Shown: in pieces, positions 1-13,219 of the stretch
Layout of the letters: the number at the start of each line of letters is the position of its first letter
Numbering within the stretch: position 1 is the first letter of the stretch
Source of the DNA: Streptococcus sp. VT 162
GTDB lineage: Bacteria > Bacillota > Bacilli > Lactobacillales > Streptococcaceae
Assembly: GCA_000688775.2 (NCBI GenBank)
Contig: CP007628.2
Coordinates: 1,054,001 to 1,118,000 of the forward strand
Direction: 5' to 3'
DNA length: 64,000 nt
The notes under the pieces: generated by a model
Database searches by the model: none
What the model was told of the DNA's origin: nothing
The model's input: the letters and a program-made list of their open reading frames with translations, nothing else
Position numbers and translations under genes: made by a program

Positions 1-716
1 AAGAAAAGATAGGTTTTAATGATAATGAGTAAGAGATGCCAAGAGTAGAAAAGGACATTTTTCTTTGTCTTTTTGAGACTATATTTCACACTTTCTCTTA
101 CCGTCTTTCTTTCAAAGAGAATCTTAGGAAGGGCAAACATAAATCGGACAGAGATGTAGAGAAAGATCCAAGCGGATGCTATGATCATCAGACCTACCAG
201 CCAATGCTTACCTTCCCAATAATTCACAATAAAATCAGGAATAATAATCTTGTTGAGGTAATAGATTTTTAAAATCTTACGGATGAACGGGAAAAGCATA
301 GCAATGTAAAAAAAGACAAAGGCCATCTTACAAAAGCTCAATCGCTTAACAAATAAAAAGCTCTGGTGAAATACTTTTCTACTGTACTCAATTAAGGTTC
401 TCTTTTCATGATAGAGAAGGTGACGAGCCCCGATAAACAAAAGACAAATCTGGAAATAGGCAACCAGGAGATTGATTGCAATTAAGATGAGAAAGGCTAA
501 ACTGATAAAAGGCGAGCCTTGTATAATCGCCCAAAAGTTATTGTAGGAGATAAACAAATAACCGGTTTGTCTCAGAAGGATGCCAGCAATCCATGAATTT
601 AATGGTAGCCAGACAAACTCAACCATCATAAATATCAAGAAAAATAGAAATAAAATCTTATCTAGGTTATAGTATATCTTCCTAAAACCTAGCTTCTTAG
701 GTTTTTCAGGTTTCAT
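1..716 (-). CDS. Membrane-domain glycerophosphodiester phosphodiesterase, 3' end cut by window edge
   Basis: The reading frame is open from an ATG at 716 to the window edge, giving about 238 residues. It is preceded by a GGAG ribosome site and starts 8 bases after the dnaQ-like gene ends. I translated it by hand. It begins MKPEKPKKLGFRKIYYNLDK and shows several hydrophobic segments split by basic loops, as in the N-terminal integral-membrane domain found in Gram-positive GlpQ/UgpQ-type phosphodiesterases. The catalytic GDPD domain would lie beyond base 1, so I cannot confirm it. In such proteins the C-terminal domain hydrolyses glycerophosphodiesters to glycerol-3-phosphate and an alcohol. 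The assignment rests on the membrane domain and on my memory that pneumococcus has such a gene next to this exonuclease/rocS cluster. A generic membrane protein remains possible. Confidence 0.65.
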   Translation of the reverse strand, partial: MKPEKPKKLGFRKIYYNLDKILFLFFLIFMMVEFVWLPLNSWIAGILLRQTGYLFISYNNFWAIIQGSPFISLAFLILIAINLLVAYFQICLLFIGARHLLYHEKRTLIEYSRKVFHQSFLFVKRLSFCKMAFVFFYIAMLFPFIRKILKIYYLNKIIIPDFIVNYWEGKHWLVGLMIIASAWIFLYISVRFMFALPKILFERKTVRESVKYSLKKTKKNVLFYSWHLLLIIIKTYLF

Positions 717-724
717 AGGCACTC

Positions 725-1318
725 CTAGTCTAAAAATTGGGATAAATCTAAGCCACCGAAAGGATTATTCATCGAAAAACTACTCTGGTCTTCTATTAAT
801 AGCTTTCCTTCATCCGATTCCAAAAAGGCTTCGTAAACACGCGCCGTCATGCGGGCATCCTCTAAACTGTTATGAGACTTCCCATGAAAGCCTAAAAAAT
901 TTGCAACAGTTTGTAATTTAAGATTGGCTATGCCGTGTAGGTCAGAACTACGGCGTTCAAAAGCCTCATCATATAGGTCGACCTTATACTGGTCACGATA
1001 ATCAATACCATGCTCCAAAAGAATAGGCAAATCACTCTTAGCTGCATTGTATCCAACAATAGGTAAGTCGCCAACGAATGCTTGAAAGTCCTTTAAAACT
1101 TGTTCTACTTTTGGCGCACCTTTCAAGGTTTCAGCTGTAATTCCAGTCAAACCATTGATAAAACTCTTCAATGGTGCTGTAGTATGAACATAAGAATCAA
1201 AAGCAGCACTTTCTTGTCCATCTTGAAAGCGGACTGCCGATACTTGAATTAAATGAATAACCCCCTCGTGTTGATTGAATTCCAAATCAAAGGAGATATA
1301 ATCTCTTAATTTTTCCAT
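725..1318 (-). CDS. DnaQ-like 3'-5' exonuclease (DEDDh)
   Basis: This 197-residue protein is a stand-alone exonuclease of the DNA polymerase III epsilon family. The first acidic pair is visible in FDLEF (D11, E13), followed by the LTGIT segment. An NAAKSD segment sits where the second motif (usually HNAxFD) is expected. The C-terminal SHNSLEDARMT supplies the His and Asp of the DEDDh set. The protein is too short to carry a helicase or BRCT domain, so it is likely a repair or RNA/DNA trimming enzyme rather than the main proofreader, which in Firmicutes lies within PolC. It sits between rocS and the phosphodiesterase gene on the same strand, with an 8-base gap to the latter. The exact substrate cannot be told from sequence. 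Confidence 0.85.
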   Translation of the reverse strand: MEKLRDYISFDLEFNQHEGVIHLIQVSAVRFQDGQESAAFDSYVHTTAPLKSFINGLTGITAETLKGAPKVEQVLKDFQAFVGDLPIVGYNAAKSDLPILLEHGIDYRDQYKVDLYDEAFERRSSDLHGIANLKLQTVANFLGFHGKSHNSLEDARMTARVYEAFLESDEGKLLIEDQSSFSMNNPFGGLDLSQFLD

Positions 1319-1358
1319 TATTTACCTCAATTACTACCCAAAATAAACTATAAATAAT

Positions 1359-1401
1359 AAAAGAAGCCATTAGGTTAGTGAGTAACCCAAACAGCTTCTT
1401 T
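1359..1401 (-). terminator. Intrinsic terminator after rocS
   Basis: On the minus strand AAAGAAGC (1394-1401) pairs with GCTTCTTT (1360-1367), and an inner GGTTA/TAACC stem lies at 1373-1377 and 1383-1387. A short T/A-rich tail follows. The outer stem starts inside the rocS stop codon. Confidence 0.6.
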
Positions 1402-1894
1402 ATTTTCCTCCAAAAAGGCGAGCAAAAAAGCCTTTTTTGGTTGCTTGGACTTCTTCTTTTGCTTGGTCCAACTCGAGTTTCAAGGTTTCTTGATCCTTCA
1501 TCGCTTGAAGAGTTAACTGTTGCTGTTGGTCCAACTGTTTGTCCTTTTCAGCAATCTGTCGGTCTTTGATACGCATCTGTTCATCTTTTTCTGCTAACTG
1601 CTGGTCCTTGGCCTTGAGTTGCTCGTACAATCGAAGAATTTCAGCATTCTTCTCGTCGACCAAGATTTCCATCAGTTCACGTTGTTTGACATCATCACTG
1701 ACTGGTTCATCTTCAAAAATCGTTTTTTTATAGATTTCTTCTAGCTTAATCAAGCCACTTCGAGTAACTACAGTTACACCTTTGTCATTTTTTTTCGTGT
1801 CCTCTTCTGGAAGTTCTTTGACACGATTGTTGATTGCTTGACGAGATAGTCCTAAGACCTCTGCAATCTCACTGACGGTCATTTCAATACTCAT
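1400..1894 (-). CDS. rocS: Chromosome segregation regulator RocS
   Basis: The 164-residue protein has three visible parts. An N-terminal winged helix-turn-helix (about residues 5-60, with VSEIAEVLGLSRQAINNRV) is followed by a long heptad-like coiled coil (about 75-150, rich in Gln, Lys and Asp repeats such as KDRQIAEKDKQL). A short C-terminal amphipathic end (KKGFFARLFGGK) completes it. This is the architecture of pneumococcal RocS, reported to bind DNA and the membrane and to link chromosome segregation with cell division and capsule kinase signalling. The tail is the likely membrane anchor. The gene has its own terminator overlapping its stop. A related DUF536-type plasmid partition or replication accessory protein is the alternative, but the chromosomal context with mtnN and macP fits rocS. 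Confidence 0.85.
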   Translation of the reverse strand: MSIEMTVSEIAEVLGLSRQAINNRVKELPEEDTKKNDKGVTVVTRSGLIKLEEIYKKTIFEDEPVSDDVKQRELMEILVDEKNAEILRLYEQLKAKDQQLAEKDEQMRIKDRQIAEKDKQLDQQQQLTLQAMKDQETLKLELDQAKEEVQATKKGFFARLFGGK

Positions 1895-1970
1895 AATATC
1901 CTCTGAAACGTTTTCTAGCTTTTCTTTATTTAAATCTTATCATAAGCTAGATAAACTGTCAAATTTCCGC

Positions 1971-2663
1971 TTAATCTAAGGCTTTTAAAAAGGCTAGTAA
2001 GACTTGGGCAGAACGACGTCCAGCTTCGATAATAAATTCATCAAAAGAGATAGAGGCTTCGTGATTGGCATTGTCACTCATGGCACGAATGACTAGGAAA
2101 GGTAAACCAAGAGCCTGAGCCGCTTGTGCAATAGCAGCCCCTTCCATTTCAACTGCTAAAACATCCAGAAAGTGGGATTTGATACTAGCAATCTTATCAT
2201 CTCCAGCTATAAAACTGTCTCCTGTAGCAATCAAGCCTAGGTGCCATGTCTGCTCTAACTGAAATAAGTTTTCTTTAATCCTAGCGATAAACTTCTTATC
2301 AGATTCAAAGTAAAGAGGTTGACCAGCCATTTGGCCATAAGCATAACCAAAAGCAGTCACATCCACATCATGGTAAGCTAGTCTATCTGCAATCACGACA
2401 TCACCAACAGCAATCCCTTCGGCAAGAGCACCTGCTGATCCTGTATTGATGATAGCTTCTACCTGAAAATGGTCAGCTAGAATAGCTACACTCATAGCCG
2501 ACATGACCTTTCCAATCCCACTCTGAACTAGAACGACTTCAGTATTGCCAACAGAGCCTGTGTAGTATGTATTTCCTAAGACTTGGACTTCTTGAGGTTT
2601 ATCCAAATTCTGAGTCAAATATACGAGTTCTTCTGGCATGGCAGCAATGATTCCAATTTTCAT
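1971..2663 (-). CDS. mtnN: 5'-methylthioadenosine/S-adenosylhomocysteine nucleosidase
   Basis: This 230-residue enzyme (Pfs/MtnN) cleaves adenine from methylthioadenosine and S-adenosylhomocysteine. That recycles SAM by-products and supplies S-ribosylhomocysteine to LuxS. Visible marks are the start MKIGIIAAMPEE with catalytic Glu12, the nucleoside-binding AVEMEGAAIAQ near residue 170, and the RAMSDNA segment with the catalytic Asp. A longer frame begins 15 bases upstream, but that stretch contains the ribosome site AAAGGA, so I place the start at the ATG at 2663. It lies directly downstream of macP with a 15-base gap, probably in one transcript with macP, the Nudix gene and glmU. Confidence 0.95.
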   Translation of the reverse strand: MKIGIIAAMPEELVYLTQNLDKPQEVQVLGNTYYTGSVGNTEVVLVQSGIGKVMSAMSVAILADHFQVEAIINTGSAGALAEGIAVGDVVIADRLAYHDVDVTAFGYAYGQMAGQPLYFESDKKFIARIKENLFQLEQTWHLGLIATGDSFIAGDDKIASIKSHFLDVLAVEMEGAAIAQAAQALGLPFLVIRAMSDNANHEASISFDEFIIEAGRRSAQVLLAFLKALD

Positions 2664-2678
2664 TTCAAGTCCTTTCAA

Positions 2679-2990
2679 TTACAAGAGTTTCATCGCTAAA
2701 ATTAACAAAATCAAAAGTAGGATGACTGCAAACAAGATACGATTGAGTTTCGAATTAAAAACATTTCTCTTGGTATTCTCAATGCGGCGACTCTTATGAA
2801 TTGTTGGTTCTACTTCGATTGTAAGTGTATCTTGACCAAAACCGTGGTCTCTAGAGCGTGAATAACTAAAATGTTGTGAAGACGTTGGTAGGATCTTTGT
2901 TTCCTCATCATCTTGAAGAGGTGGTCCTGATATTTTCTCACCACGGTTGGCACGTTCAATCATTTCGTCTGTTAATAAAGGTTTTCCCAT
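2679..2990 (-). CDS. macP: MacP, activator of penicillin-binding protein PBP2a
   Basis: A 103-residue protein with a hydrophilic N-terminal cytoplasmic part and one C-terminal membrane helix (about residues 84-102, [19 protein letters not shown]). It begins [19 protein letters not shown] and contains the acidic DDEETK segment. This matches pneumococcal MacP, the membrane cofactor that activates the glycan polymerase PBP2a and is phosphorylated by the Ser/Thr kinase StkP at a threonine in this region. By my count the threonine is T31 here. The family assignment comes from remembered sequence and from the gene's place between mtnN and the Nudix gene. The phosphorylation site is transferred by analogy. 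Confidence 0.85.
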   Translation of the reverse strand: MGKPLLTDEMIERANRGEKISGPPLQDDEETKILPTSSQHFSYSRSRDHGFGQDTLTIEVEPTIHKSRRIENTKRNVFNSKLNRILFAVILLLILLILAMKLL

Positions 2991-3001
2991 GGGTTTCTCC
3001 T

Positions 3002-3547
3002 CTATTTCTTTTGTAGTTCCCAGTACTGGATCGCCATAATGGTCTTGGCATCACAGATATGACCTGACTGGATCAGGTTCTTGGCTTCCTCTAGGCTTAC
3101 TTCTAAAACTTCCAAAGTTTCATCATCATCTTGTGGGCGAGGATTTTCCACCTTGACCAAATCGCTAGCGAGGTAGAGTTTTAGTTTTTCATTACAAAAT
3201 CCAATCGCAGAATAGAAATCGTACAACAGTTCTAACTTACCAGTGTAGGCAACTTCTTCTTCCAATTCACGAAGGGCCGCCGCCATTGGATCAGCATTTT
3301 CACCAAGTTCAAGTTTACCAGCAGGAATCTCATAAGAAACCGCCTCGATAGCCTTTCGGTATTGCTTAACGAGAACGATTTTGTCTTCGGCTGTCACAGC
3401 TAGTACACAAACAGCTCCATTGTGAAAAATCAAGTCACGTTGGGCAGTCCCCTTTCCTTCTGGTAGTTCCACCTGGTCTTGTACTAGTTTGAAAATAGGA
3501 CCTTGATAGATTTCCTTCCGACTTATCGTTTTTTCTTCAAATTCCAT
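3002..3547 (-). CDS. Nudix hydrolase, ADP-ribose pyrophosphatase type
   Basis: A 181-residue Nudix protein of the ADP-ribose/sugar-nucleotide pyrophosphatase group. The Nudix box starts at GKLELGE and ends in RELEEEVAY. The box matches the G-x5-E-x7-REUxEExGU pattern except that the final Gly is Ala. Members cleave ADP-ribose to AMP and ribose-5-phosphate with Mg2+ held by the box glutamates. Length and the N-terminal [16 protein letters not shown] segment fit the NudF/YqkG type. It lies 9 bases downstream of glmU and just upstream of macP, so it is probably co-transcribed with glmU, macP and mtnN. Confidence 0.9.
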   Translation of the reverse strand: MEFEEKTISRKEIYQGPIFKLVQDQVELPEGKGTAQRDLIFHNGAVCVLAVTAEDKIVLVKQYRKAIEAVSYEIPAGKLELGENADPMAAALRELEEEVAYTGKLELLYDFYSAIGFCNEKLKLYLASDLVKVENPRPQDDDETLEVLEVSLEEAKNLIQSGHICDAKTIMAIQYWELQKK

Positions 3548-3556
3548 GACAAACTC

Positions 3557-4951
<1,395 letters not shown>

Positions 4952-5054
4952 CTAGAAATTCCCTTATATTATACCATAATTTAGTTTCTTAGGAGTAAAC
5001 AAACAGAGAAATAGGGAAAAGACGCCCATTTATTCACTTTTTTCGATGTTTTCT

Positions 5055-5083
5055 TTGATTTTTTTATCTATTTACGTTAAACT
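5055..5083 (+). promoter_or_regulatory. Promoter abutting the GH25 gene start
   Basis: TTGATT at 5055-5060, a 17-base spacer and TAAACT at 5078-5083 make a good sigma-A promoter. Its expected start point (about 5090) falls on the ATG at 5092, and there is no Shine-Dalgarno sequence between. The message may be leaderless. Confidence 0.55.
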
Positions 5084-5091
5084 ATTTAGAT

Positions 5092-5892
5092 ATGAGAAAA
5101 AAGATTCATCCAGCTATTATTTTTACTTTATTTACTATATTTATAGCTATTTTGATCCTCAATAGACCAACTTATGAAGACCATCCTATCAAGTCAAAAC
5201 CCAATGCAGTCCAGGTTGAAAATCAGGCCTTGCATAATCTTGACAAACCTATCATTGATGTCTCTGGTTGGCAAAGACCTGAGGAGATCAACTACGATAC
5301 CTTATCTCAAAATATTTCTGGTGTTATTGTTCGCGTCCACAATGGGGGTCAGCATACTGAAACAAATGATGCCGCCTATGCCAATGGTGTCGATAAAGCC
5401 TATATAAATCATATTTCAGAATTTCAAAAACGGAATGTTCCAGTTGCTGTTTATGCCTATCTAGCAGGTACTAGTAAGGAAAAAATGGAAAAAGCTGCTG
5501 AGGCTTTCTACAACGCTGCTTCTCCATATAACCCTAGTTACTACTGGCTTGATGTTGAAGAAAAAACAATGTCTGATATGAACGAAGGTGTTGAAGCTTT
5601 TAGAGCTAAACTAGAAGCACTTGGCGCCAAAAATATCGGAATCTACATCGGTGTTTATTTCATGCAGGAGCATAGTATCAATACAGAGAAGTTCTCTGCT
5701 GTCTGGATTCCATCTTATGGAACGAATTCAGGTTACTTTGAAACCACGCCTAATACTGATTTAGACTATGACCTCCATCAATATACTTCAAAAGGAAGAA
5801 TTGCTGGATTTGAACATCATTTAGATATTAATCTCATTTCTACCTTGAAGGAAAAAGAAGAAACCTTCAGAAAACTATTTTTAAGACCATAA
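5092..5892 (+). CDS. Membrane-anchored GH25 (lysozyme-like) peptidoglycan hydrolase
   Basis: A 266-residue protein with one N-terminal membrane helix (about residues 8-24) and an extracellular GH25 domain. Catalytic residues of the family are visible: Asp56 in IDVSGWQ and the DxE pair Asp154/Glu156 in YYWLDVEE. The C-terminal LHQYTSKGRIAGF is the usual end of the fold. GH25 enzymes cut the MurNAc-GlcNAc bond. Unlike secreted phage-type lysozymes, it has no choline-binding or SH3 repeats. The helix lacks an obvious signal peptidase site, so it probably stays tethered. It is divergent from glmU and has its own terminator. The start lacks a ribosome site and lies 8 bases after a -10 element, which suggests leaderless translation. 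Confidence 0.85.
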   Translation: MRKKIHPAIIFTLFTIFIAILILNRPTYEDHPIKSKPNAVQVENQALHNLDKPIIDVSGWQRPEEINYDTLSQNISGVIVRVHNGGQHTETNDAAYANGVDKAYINHISEFQKRNVPVAVYAYLAGTSKEKMEKAAEAFYNAASPYNPSYYWLDVEEKTMSDMNEGVEAFRAKLEALGAKNIGIYIGVYFMQEHSINTEKFSAVWIPSYGTNSGYFETTPNTDLDYDLHQYTSKGRIAGFEHHLDINLISTLKEKEETFRKLFLRP

Positions 5893-5928
5893 AACAAGTG
5901 AAAATTGCTCTCTTTTTCACTTGTTTTT
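5891..5928 (+). terminator. Intrinsic terminator after the GH25 gene
   Basis: AAAACAAGTGAAAA (5891-5904) pairs with TTTTTCACTTGTTTT (about 5914-5928), followed by T residues. Confidence 0.8.
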
Positions 5929-5946
5929 TCATTTTCTTCTCGTCTG

Positions 5947-5955
5947 TGTTATAAT
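5947..5955 (+). promoter_or_regulatory. Extended -10 promoter of the DUF368 operon
   Basis: TGTTATAAT (5947-5955) is a TGnTATAAT extended -10 element with no clear -35. It lies about 40 bases upstream of the DUF368 start and just after the GH25 terminator. Confidence 0.6.
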
Positions 5956-5995
5956 TGATAGAATAGAGAAAGAATTTTATGAAATTGAGGATTTT

Positions 5996-6841
5996 ATGAT
6001 GTTTTCATGGATTGCAAGAGTTATTAAGGGAATAGTCATCGCCTTAGGATTTATCCTACCTGGAATTTCAGGTGGTGTTTTAGCAGCTATTTTGGGGATC
6101 TACGAGCGAATGATTAGCTTTCTGGCTCATCCCTTTAAGGATTTTAAAGAGAATGTCCTATACTTTATCCCAGTAGCAATCGGGATGTTGCTAGGCATTG
6201 GTTTGTTTTCTTATCCAATCGAGTATCTGCTAGAAAATTACCAGGTCTATGTTTTATGGAGTTTTGCTGGAGCTATCATCGGTACGGTTCCTAGCCTCCT
6301 TAAAGAATCTACTCGAGAATCTGATCGTGATAAGATCGACCTAGTCTGGTTCTGGGCCACCTTTATCCTTTCGGGTGTCGGGCTATACGCACTAAATTTT
6401 ATTGTTGGGTCTCTTAGTGCCAGTTTCGCTAGTTTCATCTTAGCGGGTGCTCTTTTAGCTCTAGGTGTCTTGGTGCCTGGTTTAAGTCCGTCAAATCTAC
6501 TCTTGATTTTAGGACTGTACGCTCCAATGCTAACTGGTTTTAAGACCTTTGATTTATTCGGAACCTTCCTTCCTATCGGAATTGGTGCAGGAGCAACCCT
6601 CATCGTTTTTTCAAAATTAATGGACCACGCCTTGAACAACTACCACTCGCGTGTGTATCACTTTATCATTGGGATTGTACTATCAAGTACTCTCTTGATT
6701 TTGATTCCAAATGCTGGAAATGCTGAAAGTATCCAATACACTGGACTTTCTATTGTGAGTTATGTTCTCATCGCCTTCTTCTTTGCGCTTGGAATTTGGC
6801 TTGGTATCTGGATGAGTCAATTGGAGGATAAGTATAAATAA
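5996..6841 (+). CDS. popT: DUF368 polytopic membrane protein (PopT-type polyprenyl-phosphate transporter)
   Basis: About 281 residues with eight or so hydrophobic segments. The conserved GFILPGISGGVLAAILGIYE near the start and a second, similar LGVLVPGLSPSNLLLILGLY later form the two inverted repeats typical of DUF368. Members of this family were shown to act in undecaprenyl-phosphate recycling across the membrane (PopT), so the substrate is assigned by family. A longer frame from 5921 is unlikely, because the -10 element lies inside it. A GAGG ribosome site precedes two adjacent ATGs at 5996 and 5999, and either could be used. Its stop overlaps the next gene's ATG by one base (TAATG), so the three genes here are one operon. 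Confidence 0.85.
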   Translation: MMFSWIARVIKGIVIALGFILPGISGGVLAAILGIYERMISFLAHPFKDFKENVLYFIPVAIGMLLGIGLFSYPIEYLLENYQVYVLWSFAGAIIGTVPSLLKESTRESDRDKIDLVWFWATFILSGVGLYALNFIVGSLSASFASFILAGALLALGVLVPGLSPSNLLLILGLYAPMLTGFKTFDLFGTFLPIGIGAGATLIVFSKLMDHALNNYHSRVYHFIIGIVLSSTLLILIPNAGNAESIQYTGLSIVSYVLIAFFFALGIWLGIWMSQLEDKYK

Positions 6842-7326
6842 TGGCAAAGAAAGTTAAGATAAAAAAAACCTTGGTCGAACAAATCTTGACCAAGGCAGGT
6901 ATTGAGCATACAGGTATTCAAATCAATGCGCTTGAAGGAGAACTTCCTCCTGAATACGACAGAAGCCAAATCTTTAAAACATTGGCACTATTAGGGGACA
7001 AAACAGTTCCAATCATCGGAATCGTTCCCATAACAGAACACCTCGCTGAGAAAAAATTAGCAAAGGTTTCTGGCAATAAAAAAGTGAGCATGATTCCACA
7101 AAAAGACTTAGAAAAAACGACAGGTTATATTCACGGCGCTAATAACCCCGTCGGCATTCGCCAAAAACACAACTATCCTATTTTTATTGATCAAAAAGCC
7201 TTGGATTTGGAGCAAATGATTGTCTCTGCTGGGGAAGTCGGACATAGCATCATCATACGCCCTCAAGACTTGGCCAGCTTTGTAAAAGCGGATTTTGCTG
7301 ATATCTTGGAGGAAAGTAAGTCATGA
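6841..7326 (+). CDS. YbaK/EbsC-type aminoacyl-tRNA deacylase
   Basis: A 161-residue YbaK-fold protein. The fold's marks are the segment around SGNKKVSMIPQKDL, then TTGYIHGANNPVGI and a final GEVGHSIIIRPQDL. YbaK members hydrolyse mischarged Cys-tRNA(Pro) in trans, and the streptococcal/enterococcal branch is annotated EbsC. Specificity is inferred from the family. The gene overlaps popT by one base and the following phosphatase by four (ATGA), so translation is probably coupled. Confidence 0.85.
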   Translation: MAKKVKIKKTLVEQILTKAGIEHTGIQINALEGELPPEYDRSQIFKTLALLGDKTVPIIGIVPITEHLAEKKLAKVSGNKKVSMIPQKDLEKTTGYIHGANNPVGIRQKHNYPIFIDQKALDLEQMIVSAGEVGHSIIIRPQDLASFVKADFADILEESKS

Positions 7327-7946
7327 AACTCTATTTTGTTCGCCATGGGCGCACCCTCTGGAATCTTGAAGGACGTTTTCAAGGCGCTGGTGGTGACTCG
7401 CCCCTTCTTCCGGAATCCATTGACATCCTAAAACAACTGGGGCAGTATCTTAAGGAAATTCCTTTTGATACGATTTATTCTAGTGATTTACCCAGAGCAG
7501 TTAAGTCTGCTGAAATTATCCAAAGTCAACTCCAGGTCCCTTGTCCTCTAAAAAGCATTCCTGACCTACGTGAATGGCATCTTGGAAAACTTGAAGGTTT
7601 AAAAATCGCAACGCTCAATGCTATCTACCCGCAACAAATCAAGGCCTTTCGCTCTAATCTGGCCCAGTTTGATACGAGGATGTTTGAAGCAGAATCCCTT
7701 TACAGTACTACCAAGCGCACCATTCAGTTTATCAAATCTCTGAAAGAAAGTCCGGCTGAAAGAATTTTGATTGTCGGGCATGGGGCAAATCTCACTGCTA
7801 GCCTGCGTACACTCTTAGGCTATAAAGAGGCTCACCTTCGCAAAGATGGAGGCTTGGCCAATGCTAGTCTGACAATTTTAGAAACTGATGATTTTGAATC
7901 CTTCACTCTGGAAAGATGGAATGACACTTCCTATCAAGAAAAATAA
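7323..7946 (+). CDS. Histidine phosphatase family protein (phosphoglycerate mutase-like)
   Basis: A 207-residue branch-1 histidine phosphatase. The nucleophile motif RHG is at residues 7-9 (FVRHGRTLWN) and the second catalytic His lies in VGHGANLTA near residue 152. The acid Glu is in the LREWHLGKLEG segment. The long insertion and the lack of metabolic operon partners suggest a broad phosphatase rather than a glycolytic mutase. It ends the popT-ybaK operon, overlapping the preceding gene by four bases, and is followed by an intrinsic terminator. The substrate is unknown. Confidence 0.85.
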   Translation: MKLYFVRHGRTLWNLEGRFQGAGGDSPLLPESIDILKQLGQYLKEIPFDTIYSSDLPRAVKSAEIIQSQLQVPCPLKSIPDLREWHLGKLEGLKIATLNAIYPQQIKAFRSNLAQFDTRMFEAESLYSTTKRTIQFIKSLKESPAERILIVGHGANLTASLRTLLGYKEAHLRKDGGLANASLTILETDDFESFTLERWNDTSYQEK

Positions 7947-7948
7947 TG

Positions 7949-7978
7949 GAACTTGATCTTAATAGTCAAGTTCTTTTT
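7949..7978 (+). terminator. Intrinsic terminator of the popT operon
   Basis: GAACTTGA (7949-7956) pairs with TCAAGTTC (7966-7973), followed by TTTTT. Confidence 0.85.
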
Positions 7979-8016
7979 AGTTTTCAAAGAATATCCGTGA
8001 ATTTCTCTGCTATTTA

Positions 8017-8025
8017 TGATAAAAT
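8017..8025 (+). promoter_or_regulatory. Extended -10 promoter of lysS
   Basis: TGATAAAAT (8017-8025) is an extended -10 element about 60 bases upstream of lysS. No clear -35 is seen, and no T-box features are visible in the leader. Confidence 0.5.
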
Positions 8026-8075
8026 GGGAGTATCGCAAAAAATGACTCATCGTATCAAATTTTGAGTAAAATTAG

Positions 8076-9574
<1,499 letters not shown>

Positions 9575-9575
<1 letters not shown>

Positions 9576-9726
9576 TACTCTTCGAAAATCTCTTCAAACC
9601 ACGTCAGCGTTTCCTTGCCGTATGTATGGTTACTGACTTCGTCAGTTCTATCTACAACCTCAAAGCAGTGCTTTGAGCAACCTGCGGCTAGCTTCCTAGT
9701 TTGCTCTTTGATTTTCATTGAGTATA
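9575..9726 (+). repeat. BOX repeat element (boxA-boxB-boxC)
   Basis: About 152 bases match the pneumococcal BOX element. BoxA (about 9575-9628) contains CGTCAGCGTTTCCTTGCCGT, the segment recognised by BOX-PCR primers. BoxB (about 9629-9677) has the CTGACTTCGTCAG hairpin, and boxC (about 9678-9726) ends the element. The outer ends ATACTC and GAGTAT are inverted. BOX elements are non-coding, form strong RNA structures and are thought to be moved in trans. This copy starts on the lysS stop codon and lies only 30 bases from the end of atpG, where atpD should be. Confidence 0.92.
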
Positions 9727-9756
9727 AGTTCATTTTAATACGAGGGAGGCAAAGCC

Positions 9757-10635
9757 TTATTCTAAGGCACTAGCCCCCGCTACGATTTCTGTAATTTCTT
9801 GTGTAATCGCCGCCTGTCTAGCACGGTTATACTGGATTGTCAAATCATTGATGACCTTTTTGGCATTATCGGTCGCCGTTTGCATGGCTGTCATACCTGC
9901 AGCATTTTCAGCTGTCTTGGCATCGATAATAGCCCCGTAAATCATACTTTCAGCATACTGTGGCAACAATTGCTCTAGAATCTCATCACGGCTCGTTTCC
10001 AACTCAAATGTCAAGCTATACTCTTCATCCGCTTCATTTGGATCCAAGTCAACAATCGGAAGCATTTGTTCCACACGCATTTGACTTGTGAGAGTATTGA
10101 CATGATGGTTGTAGCAGACGTATAATTCATCAAAAAGTTCGTTTTGGTACATCTCAATCGTTTTTGAAATAATTTTACGAACTTCATCAAAACTAGGCTG
10201 ATCTGCCAAGCCACGTAGTTCATAGATTGGCTGAATACCTCGAGCCTTAAAGAAATCAGCTCCCATACCACCGATACAGATTATCTCAAAATCTTTACCA
10301 TCTGGATGGTATTCTTCTTTCAACTCCATAACGGCTTTAAGGATGGAAGCATTATAACCTCCAACCAAGCCACGGTCTGAAGTGATAACGATATAGCCTG
10401 TTTTCTTAACTGGGCGACTGATGAGCATCGGATTGGTTGAACCACCAGATCCGTTACCATGCAGAATATCCGTCAAAAGCTTACGGACCTTCTGAGCGTA
10501 AACTTGAAAGTTGCGCGCTGCTTCTTCAGAGCGACCTAACTTGGCAGCCGATACCATTTGCATGGCATTAGTGATTTGACTCGTATTTTTGGTTGAGGCG
10601 ATTTTTGTTTTAATATCATTTAGAGATACTGCCAT
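9757..10635 (-). CDS. atpG: F1 ATP synthase gamma subunit
   Basis: A 292-residue subunit that forms the central rotor shaft of F1. The N-terminal helix [20 protein letters not shown] and the C-terminal [19 protein letters not shown] are the conserved coiled-coil ends. The length is full, so the gene itself is intact. It follows atpA by 15 bases. In all streptococci I know of, atpD (beta) and atpC (epsilon) come next. Here the stop is followed by about 30 unremarkable bases and then a BOX repeat and convergent lysS. Confidence 0.97.
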   Translation of the reverse strand: MAVSLNDIKTKIASTKNTSQITNAMQMVSAAKLGRSEEAARNFQVYAQKVRKLLTDILHGNGSGGSTNPMLISRPVKKTGYIVITSDRGLVGGYNASILKAVMELKEEYHPDGKDFEIICIGGMGADFFKARGIQPIYELRGLADQPSFDEVRKIISKTIEMYQNELFDELYVCYNHHVNTLTSQMRVEQMLPIVDLDPNEADEEYSLTFELETSRDEILEQLLPQYAESMIYGAIIDAKTAENAAGMTAMQTATDNAKKVINDLTIQYNRARQAAITQEITEIVAGASALE

Positions 10636-10650
10636 CTGACACCTCTATTC

Positions 10651-12706
<2,056 letters not shown>

Positions 12707-12707
<1 letters not shown>

Positions 12708-13201
12708 TAGGCTTCTCCTAGCTGATCGATATACTGATCAATGAGTTCCTTATGGGCATGACTGTCAAGGTTTTGTGAGATGATTTTCCCAGCTAGACTA
12801 ACTGTCAAATCTGCCACCTCGCCCTTAACACTTTGTAAAGCTTCAGCTTTATTTTGCGCAATTTCTTGGTTGGCTTTTTCTTTTAAGCGCCCTGCTTCAA
12901 GTTTAGCTTCGGCTAAAATATCGGCTTTACTTTTCTCAGCAGTTCCCTTTGCATTCTCGATAATCGTTTTAGCTTCGGTACGGCTACCTGCTAACTCAGC
13001 TTCACGTTGGTTAGCTAGTTCCTCAGCCTTTTTACGGGCTTCCTCGGCACCATCAATATCTGAAGAAATCTTTTCAGCACGTTCATCCAAGATGCTGGAA
13101 ATATTTCCCCAAGCATATTTTTTCACTAAAAAGATTAATAAAAGGAAGGAACCAGCGATAAGAATAAAGTCACCGATAATGGTACTAATAGTTAAATCCA
13201 T
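12707..13201 (-). CDS. atpF: F0 ATP synthase b subunit
   Basis: A 164-residue protein with one N-terminal membrane helix (about residues 8-27) followed by a long charged, Ala/Glu/Lys-rich helix through residue 150. This is the b-subunit stator dimer architecture. It carries the [31 protein letters not shown] block in two pieces: a short hinge after the membrane helix and heptad repeats beyond. It lies 18 bases downstream of atpB and overlaps atpH by one base. Confidence 0.95.
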
Positions 13202-13219
13202 CTTCTAATCCTCCTCTAC

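Noticed and set aside
36..272. A plus-strand frame of 78 codons
   Set aside because: It is antisense to the membrane-domain phosphodiesterase gene, which has a better start, ribosome site and membrane composition.
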